From Bacteroidota bacterium (GTDB taxonomy: Bacteria > Bacteroidota > Bacteroidia > B-17B0 > Aurantibacillaceae), in assembly GCA_963169355.1 (NCBI GenBank), contig CAUJCR010000028.1, forward strand, positions 1-64,000: a stretch of 64,000 bases of DNA, written 5' to 3'. This document shows positions 50,793-59,441 of the stretch, one piece after another. A program made the translations under genes and the position numbers. Position 1 is the stretch's first letter. Each line of letters begins with the position of its first letter. The notes below the pieces were generated by a model that made no database searches, was not told the DNA's origin, and saw nothing but the letters and a program-made list of their open reading frames with translations.

Positions 50793-53783
50793 CTACTGCT
50801 TTATAAGTTTAAGATTAACTACTGTTTTATTATCTTGTAAAATGGAGAGTATATAAGCACCTCCTGATAAATGCGAAATATCGAGTGTGGTTGTTTTAGT
50901 AAATATATTTTCCTTTACTACAATGGCGCCTAATGTATTCCTTATTTCAACTCTTGTATTTTCTTGTACATTTTGCAATTCATATTCTAAATTAAGTAAT
51001 CCTTTACTAGGATTAGGATAAATCTTAAAACGATGACTCAAATTAATATCCTTTAAGTCAGTTGGTAACAAATACAATACACCATCGCACACCACGCTAT
51101 CACTCATTATTCCAGCGCCATTCATTGCTTTTATAGTAACATAATACAACTGATTATTTTGCAAACTCAATCCTGTTTTTGTAGCCGAAGTATTAAGACC
51201 ATTATTAGTCCATGGCGAAATATCTTGTCCACCTGGCGTGGTTCCAATAGCGTAATAATAAGAGCTGATGGCTGAGTTAGTGTCTTTGGCTACTGTGTAG
51301 TTTAAATCTAATTGAGTACCTACATAAGTTGTGTCTATATCTGTAGCAGTTCCATTATTTACGATTAATGATGTCGTAATTGGTTTAGTCCAATCCACAT
51401 TTAAAGTTTGCGAGGCGATACTTGATAAATTATTGGCATTATCTTTTACGATGCTGGCTATTTTTCCTGCTGGTAATGAAGGAGAAGGATTTTCGTTTCT
51501 TAAATCATTAGTATTGGCAGAGCCCACTAAAATGGTATGTGAAGCAGCTCTTGAACGAAATACTTTAAAATCGTCTACCTTAAAGTTGCAATTTCCGCTT
51601 CTAAACGACACATGACTACCTGATGCAAAAGGTGATGAGTCAGTCCATGATGTAATAAATGTATTATTAATCCAAAGTTGTAACTCGCCCGATATTCTAT
51701 CATAAGAAATTTTATAATCATAGGTTGTACCAGCGTTTATGGTATAAGTAACTGTCTTTACAACAGCTAACACATCATTTACGTTTTTATAAAGCTCAAT
51801 AGTGCCTTGGTCTGGTCGCATCCATATTAAATAGTTATTTCCTCGGTTGGTTTGGGTTGGGTTATCGCAAAAAATATGAATACCTGCTCTTCTACTGGGT
51901 TGGCTACCAGTTATGGTTCCTTTAAAACAATACAAGTAACGGTTAGATAAACTTTGCGTAACAGCCGCATATAAATTTGTATTACTGCTTGTTTCATCAC
52001 TTTGCACTAAAGCATTTGAAACTATACTCCATGTACCTACTGAATTTGTCCAATCACTATGAATGACAGTAGTATTAAAATCATCATTAAAAAAACCTCT
52101 GTTACCATTAGCTCTCCATTCAATGCCATTAAAATAACTCGCTTGATAAAAACTCTTTTCAATACCGCTTCCACCTGTATTATCGGCATCTGTGTATGAA
52201 GCAGTAAAGTTTTGCGTAATCCATGAACTAGGTGTATTTATTTGAGTGGTTGGATTTATATTATCTTGAATACATTGCCAAACCGCTTTAAATCCTTGGC
52301 GATTGGTAGCTCCATCTGATTTAAATTTTATAGTTACAGAAGGTGTTGTAGAGGTTAAAGTAAAACTTGTATTGGTAGTTCCTGTAAAAACACCTAATGT
52401 TGGTGAAGCGACAGAAGCTCCATCAAACACATATAAAGTATCATAATTACTTTCTGTGATAGCATAGCTAAAATTTAATTTTACTTGATTAGCGCCAGTT
52501 GGTGCAATTGTATAGGCATAATTTTCGTTATCGTAATAATTACGTGTAGGGCCTCCCATATCAAAAATACTATCAGTACAAGCAGTGGTAGCACAGGTAG
52601 AAAATTTTTGTTGTATTAAATCCCATAAATCGGTGTAACCATCATCATAGCCTAATGCCCAAATACCAATTCCACCAATTCCACGTTGATTAACTAAATC
52701 AAACTTACGACTATAACTATAAATATCATCTATCCAACACTGGCGCCAATTACCCGATACTTGATACGAATAATAGGGGTTAAAACAGTTGGGTTCCCAG
52801 TTTTTATTTGCAGCAGAATAAATAGTTGGATTATTTTTCACATAACTATATGTTCTTGAAGAAGTAAAACCACCAGTTGTGTTAGAGGGTGCTGTATTGG
52901 CATTTGTTTCCCATTCTCTACCATACCATGGTAATCCTAATAACAACTTGTTTTTTGATGCTCCTTGTTTTAAATAATAGGTAATTGATTTAGCTAGCGT
53001 ATAATTATAACTTGCTTGAAAATTATATAGCGGAGCCTCTGGACCAGCCGTAGATGAACCAGAGTAATAATAATCGTAGCCCATGATGATGAAATTATCC
53101 ACTAAACTATTTAATGCTGGAATATCAAAACTTGTACTCCAATCAACAGCATACAGCGCCATCGTTACTTTATAATTAGGGTTTGCAGCATGTACTTGAT
53201 TACATAAGTTCGTCATAAAAGCCGTAAAAGGCACTTTATCACTCGAGCCCATTCCTTCAAAATCTATATTAATACCATTACTCCCAGGTCGTGAGTTTAA
53301 TAGATTAATCGCATTGGTAATAAAAGTTTGTTGTGCGGTTGGACTTCCCCAAAATGAAGAATGGCTACTAAATAAGGTAGCACAAAAATGAACATTAAGG
53401 CTATGACTAATAGCTGCAGTAACAGCAGCACTACTAGACCAGGCAAACGAGCCATTGGTATTATTTCCAGTTGTAGGACTTACAGAATAATCAAAATAAC
53501 AAAAATCGCTCAGCATATCCCAGTTATAGTTATTATATACAGAGCCAACCCAATACGGATGCCAACCATATACTTTTTTAGTTAAAGTACAATTACTCAT
53601 ACTTTTATTAGCTGAGTTATTTTGATAGCTATGTCCAGTTTCTGCAGTATTTAAACTATCCCATTGCGTATCCTTGGTAAATTGAAAATTCTTATAATGC
53701 AAACTTTGCTCTTGAATGGTAGAGAGTTGGGCTAAAAAGTTTAGAGGGATTAAAAGAGAGAAAAGTAAAAGATGCTTCATCAT
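50793..53783 (-). CDS. GH18-family secreted protein with CUB-like domain and T9SS sorting domain
   Basis: A 996-residue cargo: signal peptide 1-19, GH18 catalytic domain ~68-400 (KVYGWHPYWVG, catalytic acid Glu176 in GINIDFEG with Asp174, and MGYDYYYSG), a CUB-like domain ~405-510 (CTDSIFDMGG..YDNENYAYTIAP, YDTLYVFDG), a concanavalin-like middle (~570-740), FnIII-like segments, and a type A sorting domain ~920-996 (YPNPSKGLLNLEY, LSGGAYILSI). The sequence GINIDFE lacks the first Asp of canonical DxxDxDxE, like YaaH/YdhD-type GH18. Chitin or peptidoglycan substrate cannot be decided. Confidence 0.9.
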   Translation of the reverse strand: MMKHLLLFSLLIPLNFLAQLSTIQEQSLHYKNFQFTKDTQWDSLNTAETGHSYQNNSANKSMSNCTLTKKVYGWHPYWVGSVYNNYNWDMLSDFCYFDYSVSPTTGNNTNGSFAWSSSAAVTAAISHSLNVHFCATLFSSHSSFWGSPTAQQTFITNAINLLNSRPGSNGINIDFEGMGSSDKVPFTAFMTNLCNQVHAANPNYKVTMALYAVDWSTSFDIPALNSLVDNFIIMGYDYYYSGSSTAGPEAPLYNFQASYNYTLAKSITYYLKQGASKNKLLLGLPWYGREWETNANTAPSNTTGGFTSSRTYSYVKNNPTIYSAANKNWEPNCFNPYYSYQVSGNWRQCWIDDIYSYSRKFDLVNQRGIGGIGIWALGYDDGYTDLWDLIQQKFSTCATTACTDSIFDMGGPTRNYYDNENYAYTIAPTGANQVKLNFSYAITESNYDTLYVFDGASVASPTLGVFTGTTNTSFTLTSTTPSVTIKFKSDGATNRQGFKAVWQCIQDNINPTTQINTPSSWITQNFTASYTDADNTGGSGIEKSFYQASYFNGIEWRANGNRGFFNDDFNTTVIHSDWTNSVGTWSIVSNALVQSDETSSNTNLYAAVTQSLSNRYLYCFKGTITGSQPSRRAGIHIFCDNPTQTNRGNNYLIWMRPDQGTIELYKNVNDVLAVVKTVTYTINAGTTYDYKISYDRISGELQLWINNTFITSWTDSSPFASGSHVSFRSGNCNFKVDDFKVFRSRAASHTILVGSANTNDLRNENPSPSLPAGKIASIVKDNANNLSSIASQTLNVDWTKPITTSLIVNNGTATDIDTTYVGTQLDLNYTVAKDTNSAISSYYYAIGTTPGGQDISPWTNNGLNTSATKTGLSLQNNQLYYVTIKAMNGAGIMSDSVVCDGVLYLLPTDLKDINLSHRFKIYPNPSKGLLNLEYELQNVQENTRVEIRNTLGAIVVKENIFTKTTTLDISHLSGGAYILSILQDNKTVVNLKLIKQ

Positions 53784-53821
53784 AGTGCTACATTTAATGT
53801 CGATTGTGACGTAAATATAGC

Positions 53822-53849
53822 AAAAAAGCCACTCAGTTATTGAGTAGCC
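53822..53849 (-). terminator. Terminator after rpmH
   Basis: On the minus strand GGCTACTCA and TGAGTGGCT pair (two G-U) around ATAAC, followed by TTTTTT; 37 bases beyond the rpmH stop. Confidence 0.8.
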
Positions 53850-53885
53850 TTGTTAAAAAAGTGTGCTAAATTGCTTTAGCAAATA

Positions 53886-54041
53886 TTATTTGTGCGTTTT
53901 TTCGCTTGACACAGTTAATTTTTTACGACCTCTAGCTCTACGAGCCGCTAACACTCGGCGACCGTTTGGAGAAGCCATACGCTCACGAAATCCGTGCTTG
54001 TTTCTTCTTTTACGTTGTGATGGTTGAAATGTGCGTTTCAT
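53886..54041 (-). CDS. rpmH: 50S ribosomal protein L34
   Basis: A 51-residue ribosomal protein with the signature [20 protein letters not shown] followed by [26 protein letters not shown]. Strongly basic. Located with its own consensus promoter upstream and a terminator downstream. rpmH often neighbours dnaA/rnpA; here those are absent, so this is not evidently an origin region. Confidence 0.97.
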   Translation of the reverse strand: MKRTFQPSQRKRRNKHGFRERMASPNGRRVLAARRARGRKKLTVSSEKTHK

Positions 54042-54086
54042 GATATAATAATTAAAAAGTTATTTATTTCTAAAAATTTTGGAGTG

Positions 54087-54117
54087 CAAATATAGTGTAT
54101 TTTTTGTTTGCCACAAA
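54087..54117 (-). promoter_or_regulatory. Consensus Bacteroidota promoter for rpmH
   Basis: On the minus strand TTTG (54114-54117), exactly 19 bases, TATATTTG (54087-54094). A perfect match to the Bacteroidota consensus; the leader to the ATG would be about 40 bases. Confidence 0.9.
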
Positions 54118-54213
54118 TTTTTATGATTTTTTCTCATTAAAATAATCAATTTTCGGATTAAAAATGGCTCAAAAATGTACATTTGTTACCTATAATATTG
54201 ATCCTATAATAAA

Positions 54214-56043
54214 ATGGCTAAAGGTGCGCGAGTAAAACATAAGGAAAAAGATGATGCCCCAAAAGCAAAACTAAATGCTGAAAATCTAAAAAAATCACTA
54301 GGTCTATTTAATTACTTAGGTAAACAAAAATGGATGTTTGTTGTGGGGATGTTTTTCTTATTAGGTAGTGCAGCTGTTGGTTTATATTTCCCAATGATTT
54401 CAGGAAAACTATTTGGGGTGTTTGGCGATTCAAGCATGGCTAACGAAGAGTTAATGCTAAAATTGAAAGAAACAGGCATTATTTTATTAATTGTATTAAG
54501 TTTTCAAGGTGTATTTTCTTTTTGTAGAGTATATTTTTTTACACGTGTTACCGAAAACATTTTGTTTGGATTAAGAAAGGATACCTTTTCAAAATTAATT
54601 CAAATGCCCATGAGTTTTTTCTCAAAAAGTCAGGCAGCAGAATTAAGCGGACGTGTAGCTACCGATATTACAATGGTTTCGGATGCTTTTACAGTTAATA
54701 TTGCCGAAGTCATTCGGCAATCCATTGTTGGAATTGGTGGTTTAGGTGTTATTGTATTTAGCACACCATGGGAAATAGCTCGTTTGTTTTTAATGATTAT
54801 TCCACCAATATCTGTTATTACTATATTTTATGCCCGTAAAATCAGAAGTTTTTCAAAAGAAATGCAAGAAAAAATATCTGATTCTAATATTATAGTTAAT
54901 GAAGCTTTAGTTGGTATAAATAGCGTAAAATCCTATACTAATGAAGCTTTTGAGATTAATCGTTATGAAGATAAAATTGCTGCTGCTAAAAAATACGGAA
55001 TTAAATATGGCATTTTACGCGGTGTATTTTTCACTTTTGTTATATCAGTATTATTTGGTTCCATATTTTATATTTTATATCAAATGATTCATTTAAAAAT
55101 TGATGGAAAAATCACGTCGGAACAATTTGGAACCTTTATGATGTTATCATTATTTGTGGCAACCTCTTTAGGCGGATTACCCGAGCAAATCGCCTCTGTA
55201 CAAAGGGCTTTAGGTGCTACCGACCGTATCTTTGAATTTATTAATGGCAATACCGAAAACATCAACTTACTTTACCCAACTCATCAAAATAAAAATAGAG
55301 TCAAAGGAGATATAGAATTCAAGAATATTAACTTTACCTACCCAACACGCGATAATTATCAAGTATTAAAAAATGTATCATTTTCTGCTAAAGCTGGAGA
55401 AACCATTGCATTAGTAGGTAGTAGCGGAAGTGGTAAATCCACTATAGCTTCGCTGGTGCTTCGCTTTTACGAACCTAACTCTGGCGAGTATTTAATTGAT
55501 GGTAAAAAATCATCTGAATTTGAACTAACCGAATTAAGAGATCAAATGGCGATTGTGCCACAAGATGTATTATTACTTGGCGGCAGCATTCGTGAAAATA
55601 TTTTATATGGAAGACCAAATGCTACCGAAGAAGAAGTAATTGAAGCCGCTAAACAAGCCAATGCCTACGATTTTATTATGAGTTTTCCTGATAAATTTAA
55701 CACCATTGTAGGTGATAGAGGTATTCAGTTATCGGGAGGGCAACGCCAGCGAGTGGCCATTGCTAGGGCGGTGTTAAAAAATCCATCTATTCTTATCTTA
55801 GATGAAGCCACCTCTTCGTTAGATAGCGAAAGCGAACGTTTAGTTCAAGAAGCCCTAGATAAACTAATGGTTGGACGTACCTCTATTGTTATTGCGCATC
55901 GTTTATCTACCATTCGTAATGCCGATAAAATTGTGGTATTACAAAAAGGAGAAGTGGTAGAAATGGGCACGCATCAAACGTTAATGAATAACGATTCGGG
56001 CTTATATCACAAACTTAGCAAACTACAGTTTGAATTAAACTAG
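54214..56043 (+). CDS. ABC exporter, fused permease-ATPase (MsbA/BmrA-like)
   Basis: A 609-residue half-transporter with six TM helices (~40-340) and a C-terminal ATPase: Walker A GSSGSGKST at 402-410, signature LSGGQRQR, Walker B ILILDEATSSLD, His switch AHRLS. Homodimeric exporters of this kind flip lipids or pump drugs. The N-terminus is charged and cytosolic (MAKGARVKHKEKDDAPK). Substrate unknown; lipid A flipping is a plausible inference, since the MsbA role is essential, but no lpx gene adjoins. Confidence 0.93.
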   Translation: MAKGARVKHKEKDDAPKAKLNAENLKKSLGLFNYLGKQKWMFVVGMFFLLGSAAVGLYFPMISGKLFGVFGDSSMANEELMLKLKETGIILLIVLSFQGVFSFCRVYFFTRVTENILFGLRKDTFSKLIQMPMSFFSKSQAAELSGRVATDITMVSDAFTVNIAEVIRQSIVGIGGLGVIVFSTPWEIARLFLMIIPPISVITIFYARKIRSFSKEMQEKISDSNIIVNEALVGINSVKSYTNEAFEINRYEDKIAAAKKYGIKYGILRGVFFTFVISVLFGSIFYILYQMIHLKIDGKITSEQFGTFMMLSLFVATSLGGLPEQIASVQRALGATDRIFEFINGNTENINLLYPTHQNKNRVKGDIEFKNINFTYPTRDNYQVLKNVSFSAKAGETIALVGSSGSGKSTIASLVLRFYEPNSGEYLIDGKKSSEFELTELRDQMAIVPQDVLLLGGSIRENILYGRPNATEEEVIEAAKQANAYDFIMSFPDKFNTIVGDRGIQLSGGQRQRVAIARAVLKNPSILILDEATSSLDSESERLVQEALDKLMVGRTSIVIAHRLSTIRNADKIVVLQKGEVVEMGTHQTLMNNDSGLYHKLSKLQFELN

Positions 56044-56129
56044 CCTAAAAAAACGCATAATATTTTATTAAGTATTTTCATTTTACTAGGATTTTACTAT
56101 CTTTAAAATCGTAATATTAAAATACAGTT

Positions 56130-57179
56130 ATGCGAAAAAGTATCCTAGTGTGTTTAAGTTGGCTTTGTTTAAATTCATTTGCCCAAGACACCGTAAAAGT
56201 AAAAACAGCCCTTACCCCCGATCAAGAGGCAGAAAACGCTTATAATGCTGGATTAGAGTTTATTGGTAAAAAGGATTACAATATGGCTATTGAACAATTT
56301 TCAAAAGCTATTACCCTAAAGCCCAATTTTGATAAAGCCTTTGCCAATAGAGGTTTTGCTCGTTATGAATCAAAAAATTATGATAATGCCTTGTTAGATT
56401 ACAATCAGGCTTTAGCATTCAATCCCTTAAATACAGATGCCATGTTTGGTAAAGCTCAAATTTTTTACACACAAGGTAAAAAAGATTCTTGTCGCTCATA
56501 TTTAGGAAAAGTTACTTTGGTGGATGAAAGTTATGCTAAGGCATTTTATTTATCTGGTCAATTAAAATTTGAAGAGCAAGAATACAAAGAAGCCATTGCC
56601 GATTACGATAAAGCCATTGCTGCAAATAAAAATTATGCTTATGCTTACAATGATAGAGCATCGGCAAAAAAAATGTTAGGCGACGATGCTGGTGCCATTG
56701 CCGATTACGAAAAAGCTATTGCTGCCGACTCTAAATTGTTTTTTGTTTACAATAATTTAGGTTCGTGCAAACGCAATAAAGGCGATAATGCTGGCGCTAT
56801 TGAAGCATACAATAAAGCCATTAGTCTTAAACCAGATTATTACATTGCTTTAAATAATAGAGGCACAGCAAGATTAAACATGAATGATATTGCTGCAGCT
56901 ATTTCTGATTTTGATGCGGCATTAAAATACAAAGCTAATTACACATTAGCCATGAATAATATGGCATCGGCTTACATTAAAAAGAAAGATTACACAGCAG
57001 CTGCCAATTGGGCCACAAAAGCCATTCAGGTTGATTCTAACTTAGGAGCCGCTTTTGTAAACAGAGGTATTGCTAAACAAATGCTAAAAGATGAAGATGG
57101 TGCTTGTGCAGATTGGAAAAAAGCAGCAGAATTAGGTGTAAGCGAAGGTAAACGTTATCATTCTGGTTTCTGTAATTAA
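56130..57179 (+). CDS. Secreted tetratricopeptide repeat protein
   Basis: A 349-residue protein with a signal peptide (MRKSILVCLSWLCLNSFAQ) and about nine consecutive TPR units from ~30 to 340 (for example AENAYNAGLEFIGKKDYNMAIEQFSKAITLKP; YAYNDRASAKKMLGDDAGAIADYEKAI). TPRs scaffold protein complexes. It ends in HSGFCN with Cys348. Upstream -7-like TATCTTTA. It precedes the PorE-like gene by 23 bp and is probably its operon partner, but its own role is not known. Confidence 0.9.
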   Translation: MRKSILVCLSWLCLNSFAQDTVKVKTALTPDQEAENAYNAGLEFIGKKDYNMAIEQFSKAITLKPNFDKAFANRGFARYESKNYDNALLDYNQALAFNPLNTDAMFGKAQIFYTQGKKDSCRSYLGKVTLVDESYAKAFYLSGQLKFEEQEYKEAIADYDKAIAANKNYAYAYNDRASAKKMLGDDAGAIADYEKAIAADSKLFFVYNNLGSCKRNKGDNAGAIEAYNKAISLKPDYYIALNNRGTARLNMNDIAAAISDFDAALKYKANYTLAMNNMASAYIKKKDYTAAANWATKAIQVDSNLGAAFVNRGIAKQMLKDEDGACADWKKAAELGVSEGKRYHSGFCN

Positions 57180-57202
57180 TTTTTAATTTAAAAAAAATAT
57201 TT

Positions 57203-59356
57203 ATGAATAAGTTCCTAAAAATTACCACTTTATTATTTAGCATTTGCGCCTCAGCATTCGCTCAAAATATAGAATTTGAGAAATCTAATTTTCCTGATAA
57301 AAAAGACCAATTAAAAGAAGCAAAGAAAAACTTAGAAGAAGGTAAAGAAGCCTTTGAAATTGGGAAGAAAGAATATGACTTTGTATTAGAAGGCTTTGTA
57401 GCAAAAAACAAATATTTTCCAGTTAGCCGTAAAGACTATCAAAGAGCTGGAGATATTTATTTTAAACAAGCACAACCTTTTTTAATGAAAGCTCAAGAAT
57501 TTAATTCAAATAACGCTTATCTAAATTATATGTTAGGTGTTATTAGTTTCAACTTAGATCCTCAAAGCGATATGGCTTGTAAATACTTTGAGAAAGCAGT
57601 AGCACTTAATACTGGTAAATTACCAGATGATCTTACTTACTTAGCGGGTTGGGCTAATCAATTTCAAATGAAGTGGGATGAAGCCATTAAATATTATCAA
57701 ATGACTTTAACTCTATTAAATAAAGAACCTAAGGATAATGCAGCTGCCATTGAAGATGTCAATAAAAAAATTGGCGAATGTAATGTAGGGAAAAAGGAAA
57801 CGGCTAATCCACAACGTGTATTTGTAGATAATTTAGGAACAAGCATCAATTCGGCTTATCCAGATTATAGTGCATTTATTTCGGCCGACGAATCTATGAT
57901 GGTGTTTACATCGCGAAGAGACAACTCCACCGGTGGCAAAATAGATGAAGGCGATAAATGGCCTTTTGAAGATTTATACCAATCTTTTAAAGTAAATGGC
58001 AAATGGTCGCCTGCTCAAAATTTTGGTCCTATCGTAAACTCCCCTGAACATGATGCTACAGCTGGTTTATCAAGTGATGGAACCACTATGTTTATTTTTA
58101 AATACAAAGAGAAAGATGGTGGAGATATTTATCAAAGTACCTTAACAGGTAATACATGGTCAAAACCAGAACACTTAAATAAAAATGTGAATTCAAAATG
58201 GCATGAGTCATCAGTAAGCTTATCATTTGATGGAAAAAGAATTTATTTTATTAGTGATAGAGATGGTGGCATTGGTGCAGGCGATATTTATTACTGTGAT
58301 AAAGATGCTAAAAATGATTGGGGGCCCGCTGTAAATATTGGTCCTTCATTAAACACAAAGTATGGCGAAGAAGGTGTTTTTATTCATCCTGATAGTAAAA
58401 CCATTTATTTTAGCTCGAAAGGACATGGCACCATGGGCGGTTATGATATTTTCAAATCAGTTTTTGAAAATGGTAAATGGAGTACTCCTATTAACCTTGG
58501 ATATCCAATTAATGGTCCTGACGATGATGTATTTTTTGTAATTAGTGGGAATGGTAATCATGGTTACTTTGCCTCATCAAAACAAGGTGGTTTTGGCGAT
58601 AAAGATATTTATCGTATCACCTTTTTAGGTCCAGAAAAACCACCTGTAGTTATGAACGAAGATAATTTATTAGCGAGTGTGGCTGCACCTGTGAGCGAAT
58701 TTAAAGCTGAAAAAATTGTTAGTACTGGTCCTAAAATGACGATTTTAAAAGGTACCATCTCTGATGCCAAAACTTATAAACTATTAGAAGCCTTGGTAGA
58801 ATTAGTAGATAACTCGTTAAACGAAGTAATTGCAACTTTTAAATCAAATAGTACAACTGGTAAATACTTAGTGTCATTACCAAGTGGTAAAAACTACGGT
58901 ATTGCGGTTAAAAAAGATGGATATTTATTCCATTCAGAAAACTTCGATTTAAAACAATCTGACGAGTTTCAAGAGGTAGAGATTAATATTAAATTAAAAC
59001 CAATAGAAGTGGGTCAAGCCATTGTTCTTAAAAATATCTTCTTTGATTTTGATAAAGCAACCATTCGTCCAGAATCGGCTAACGAATTGGATCGTTTAAT
59101 TAAATTATTAAACGAAAACCCCACTATTAAAATTGAATTAGGTAGCCACACCGATAGCAAAGGTAGCGATGAGTATAACATGAAGTTGTCTCAATCTCGT
59201 TCGCAATCTGTGGTAACTTATTTAATTGGTAAAGGCATTAGTACTGATAGATTAGTAGCGAAAGGTTATGGTGAAACTACACCTATCGCATCAAATGATA
59301 ATGATGAAGGCAGGCAACAAAATAGGCGTACAGAATTTAAAATTTTGAGCAAATAA
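57203..59356 (+). CDS. PorE-like protein: TPR, PD40 propeller, regulatory-like and OmpA domains
   Basis: A 717-residue secreted protein (signal peptide 1-20, cleavage near AFAQ) with domain order: TPR-like (~30-190), five-bladed PD40/WD40-like propeller (~205-480; SAYPDYSAFISADESMMVFTS, HESSVSLSFDGKRIYFISD, GGYDIFKS), CarboxypepD-like (~510-600; ILKGTISDAKTYKLLEALVEL), OmpA C-terminal (~603-717; FFDFDKATIRPESANELDRL, HTDSKGSDEYN). This is the exact architecture of PorE, a T9SS component that anchors to peptidoglycan. It lacks the Cys of a lipobox, unlike PorE. Paralogues with this order exist, so gene identity is uncertain. Confidence 0.88.
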   Translation: MNKFLKITTLLFSICASAFAQNIEFEKSNFPDKKDQLKEAKKNLEEGKEAFEIGKKEYDFVLEGFVAKNKYFPVSRKDYQRAGDIYFKQAQPFLMKAQEFNSNNAYLNYMLGVISFNLDPQSDMACKYFEKAVALNTGKLPDDLTYLAGWANQFQMKWDEAIKYYQMTLTLLNKEPKDNAAAIEDVNKKIGECNVGKKETANPQRVFVDNLGTSINSAYPDYSAFISADESMMVFTSRRDNSTGGKIDEGDKWPFEDLYQSFKVNGKWSPAQNFGPIVNSPEHDATAGLSSDGTTMFIFKYKEKDGGDIYQSTLTGNTWSKPEHLNKNVNSKWHESSVSLSFDGKRIYFISDRDGGIGAGDIYYCDKDAKNDWGPAVNIGPSLNTKYGEEGVFIHPDSKTIYFSSKGHGTMGGYDIFKSVFENGKWSTPINLGYPINGPDDDVFFVISGNGNHGYFASSKQGGFGDKDIYRITFLGPEKPPVVMNEDNLLASVAAPVSEFKAEKIVSTGPKMTILKGTISDAKTYKLLEALVELVDNSLNEVIATFKSNSTTGKYLVSLPSGKNYGIAVKKDGYLFHSENFDLKQSDEFQEVEINIKLKPIEVGQAIVLKNIFFDFDKATIRPESANELDRLIKLLNENPTIKIELGSHTDSKGSDEYNMKLSQSRSQSVVTYLIGKGISTDRLVAKGYGETTPIASNDNDEGRQQNRRTEFKILSK

Positions 59357-59441
59357 TTTAACAGAATTTTAGTTACTGTCTATTAAGTATTTTAACGCAT
59401 TCTCTTTAAATTCGCAACCTATTATTTTTATAAAAACAGCT

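Noticed and set aside
53886-54117. Possible replication origin near rpmH
   Set aside because: No dnaA, rnpA or DnaA-box cluster is seen; rpmH alone is not enough.
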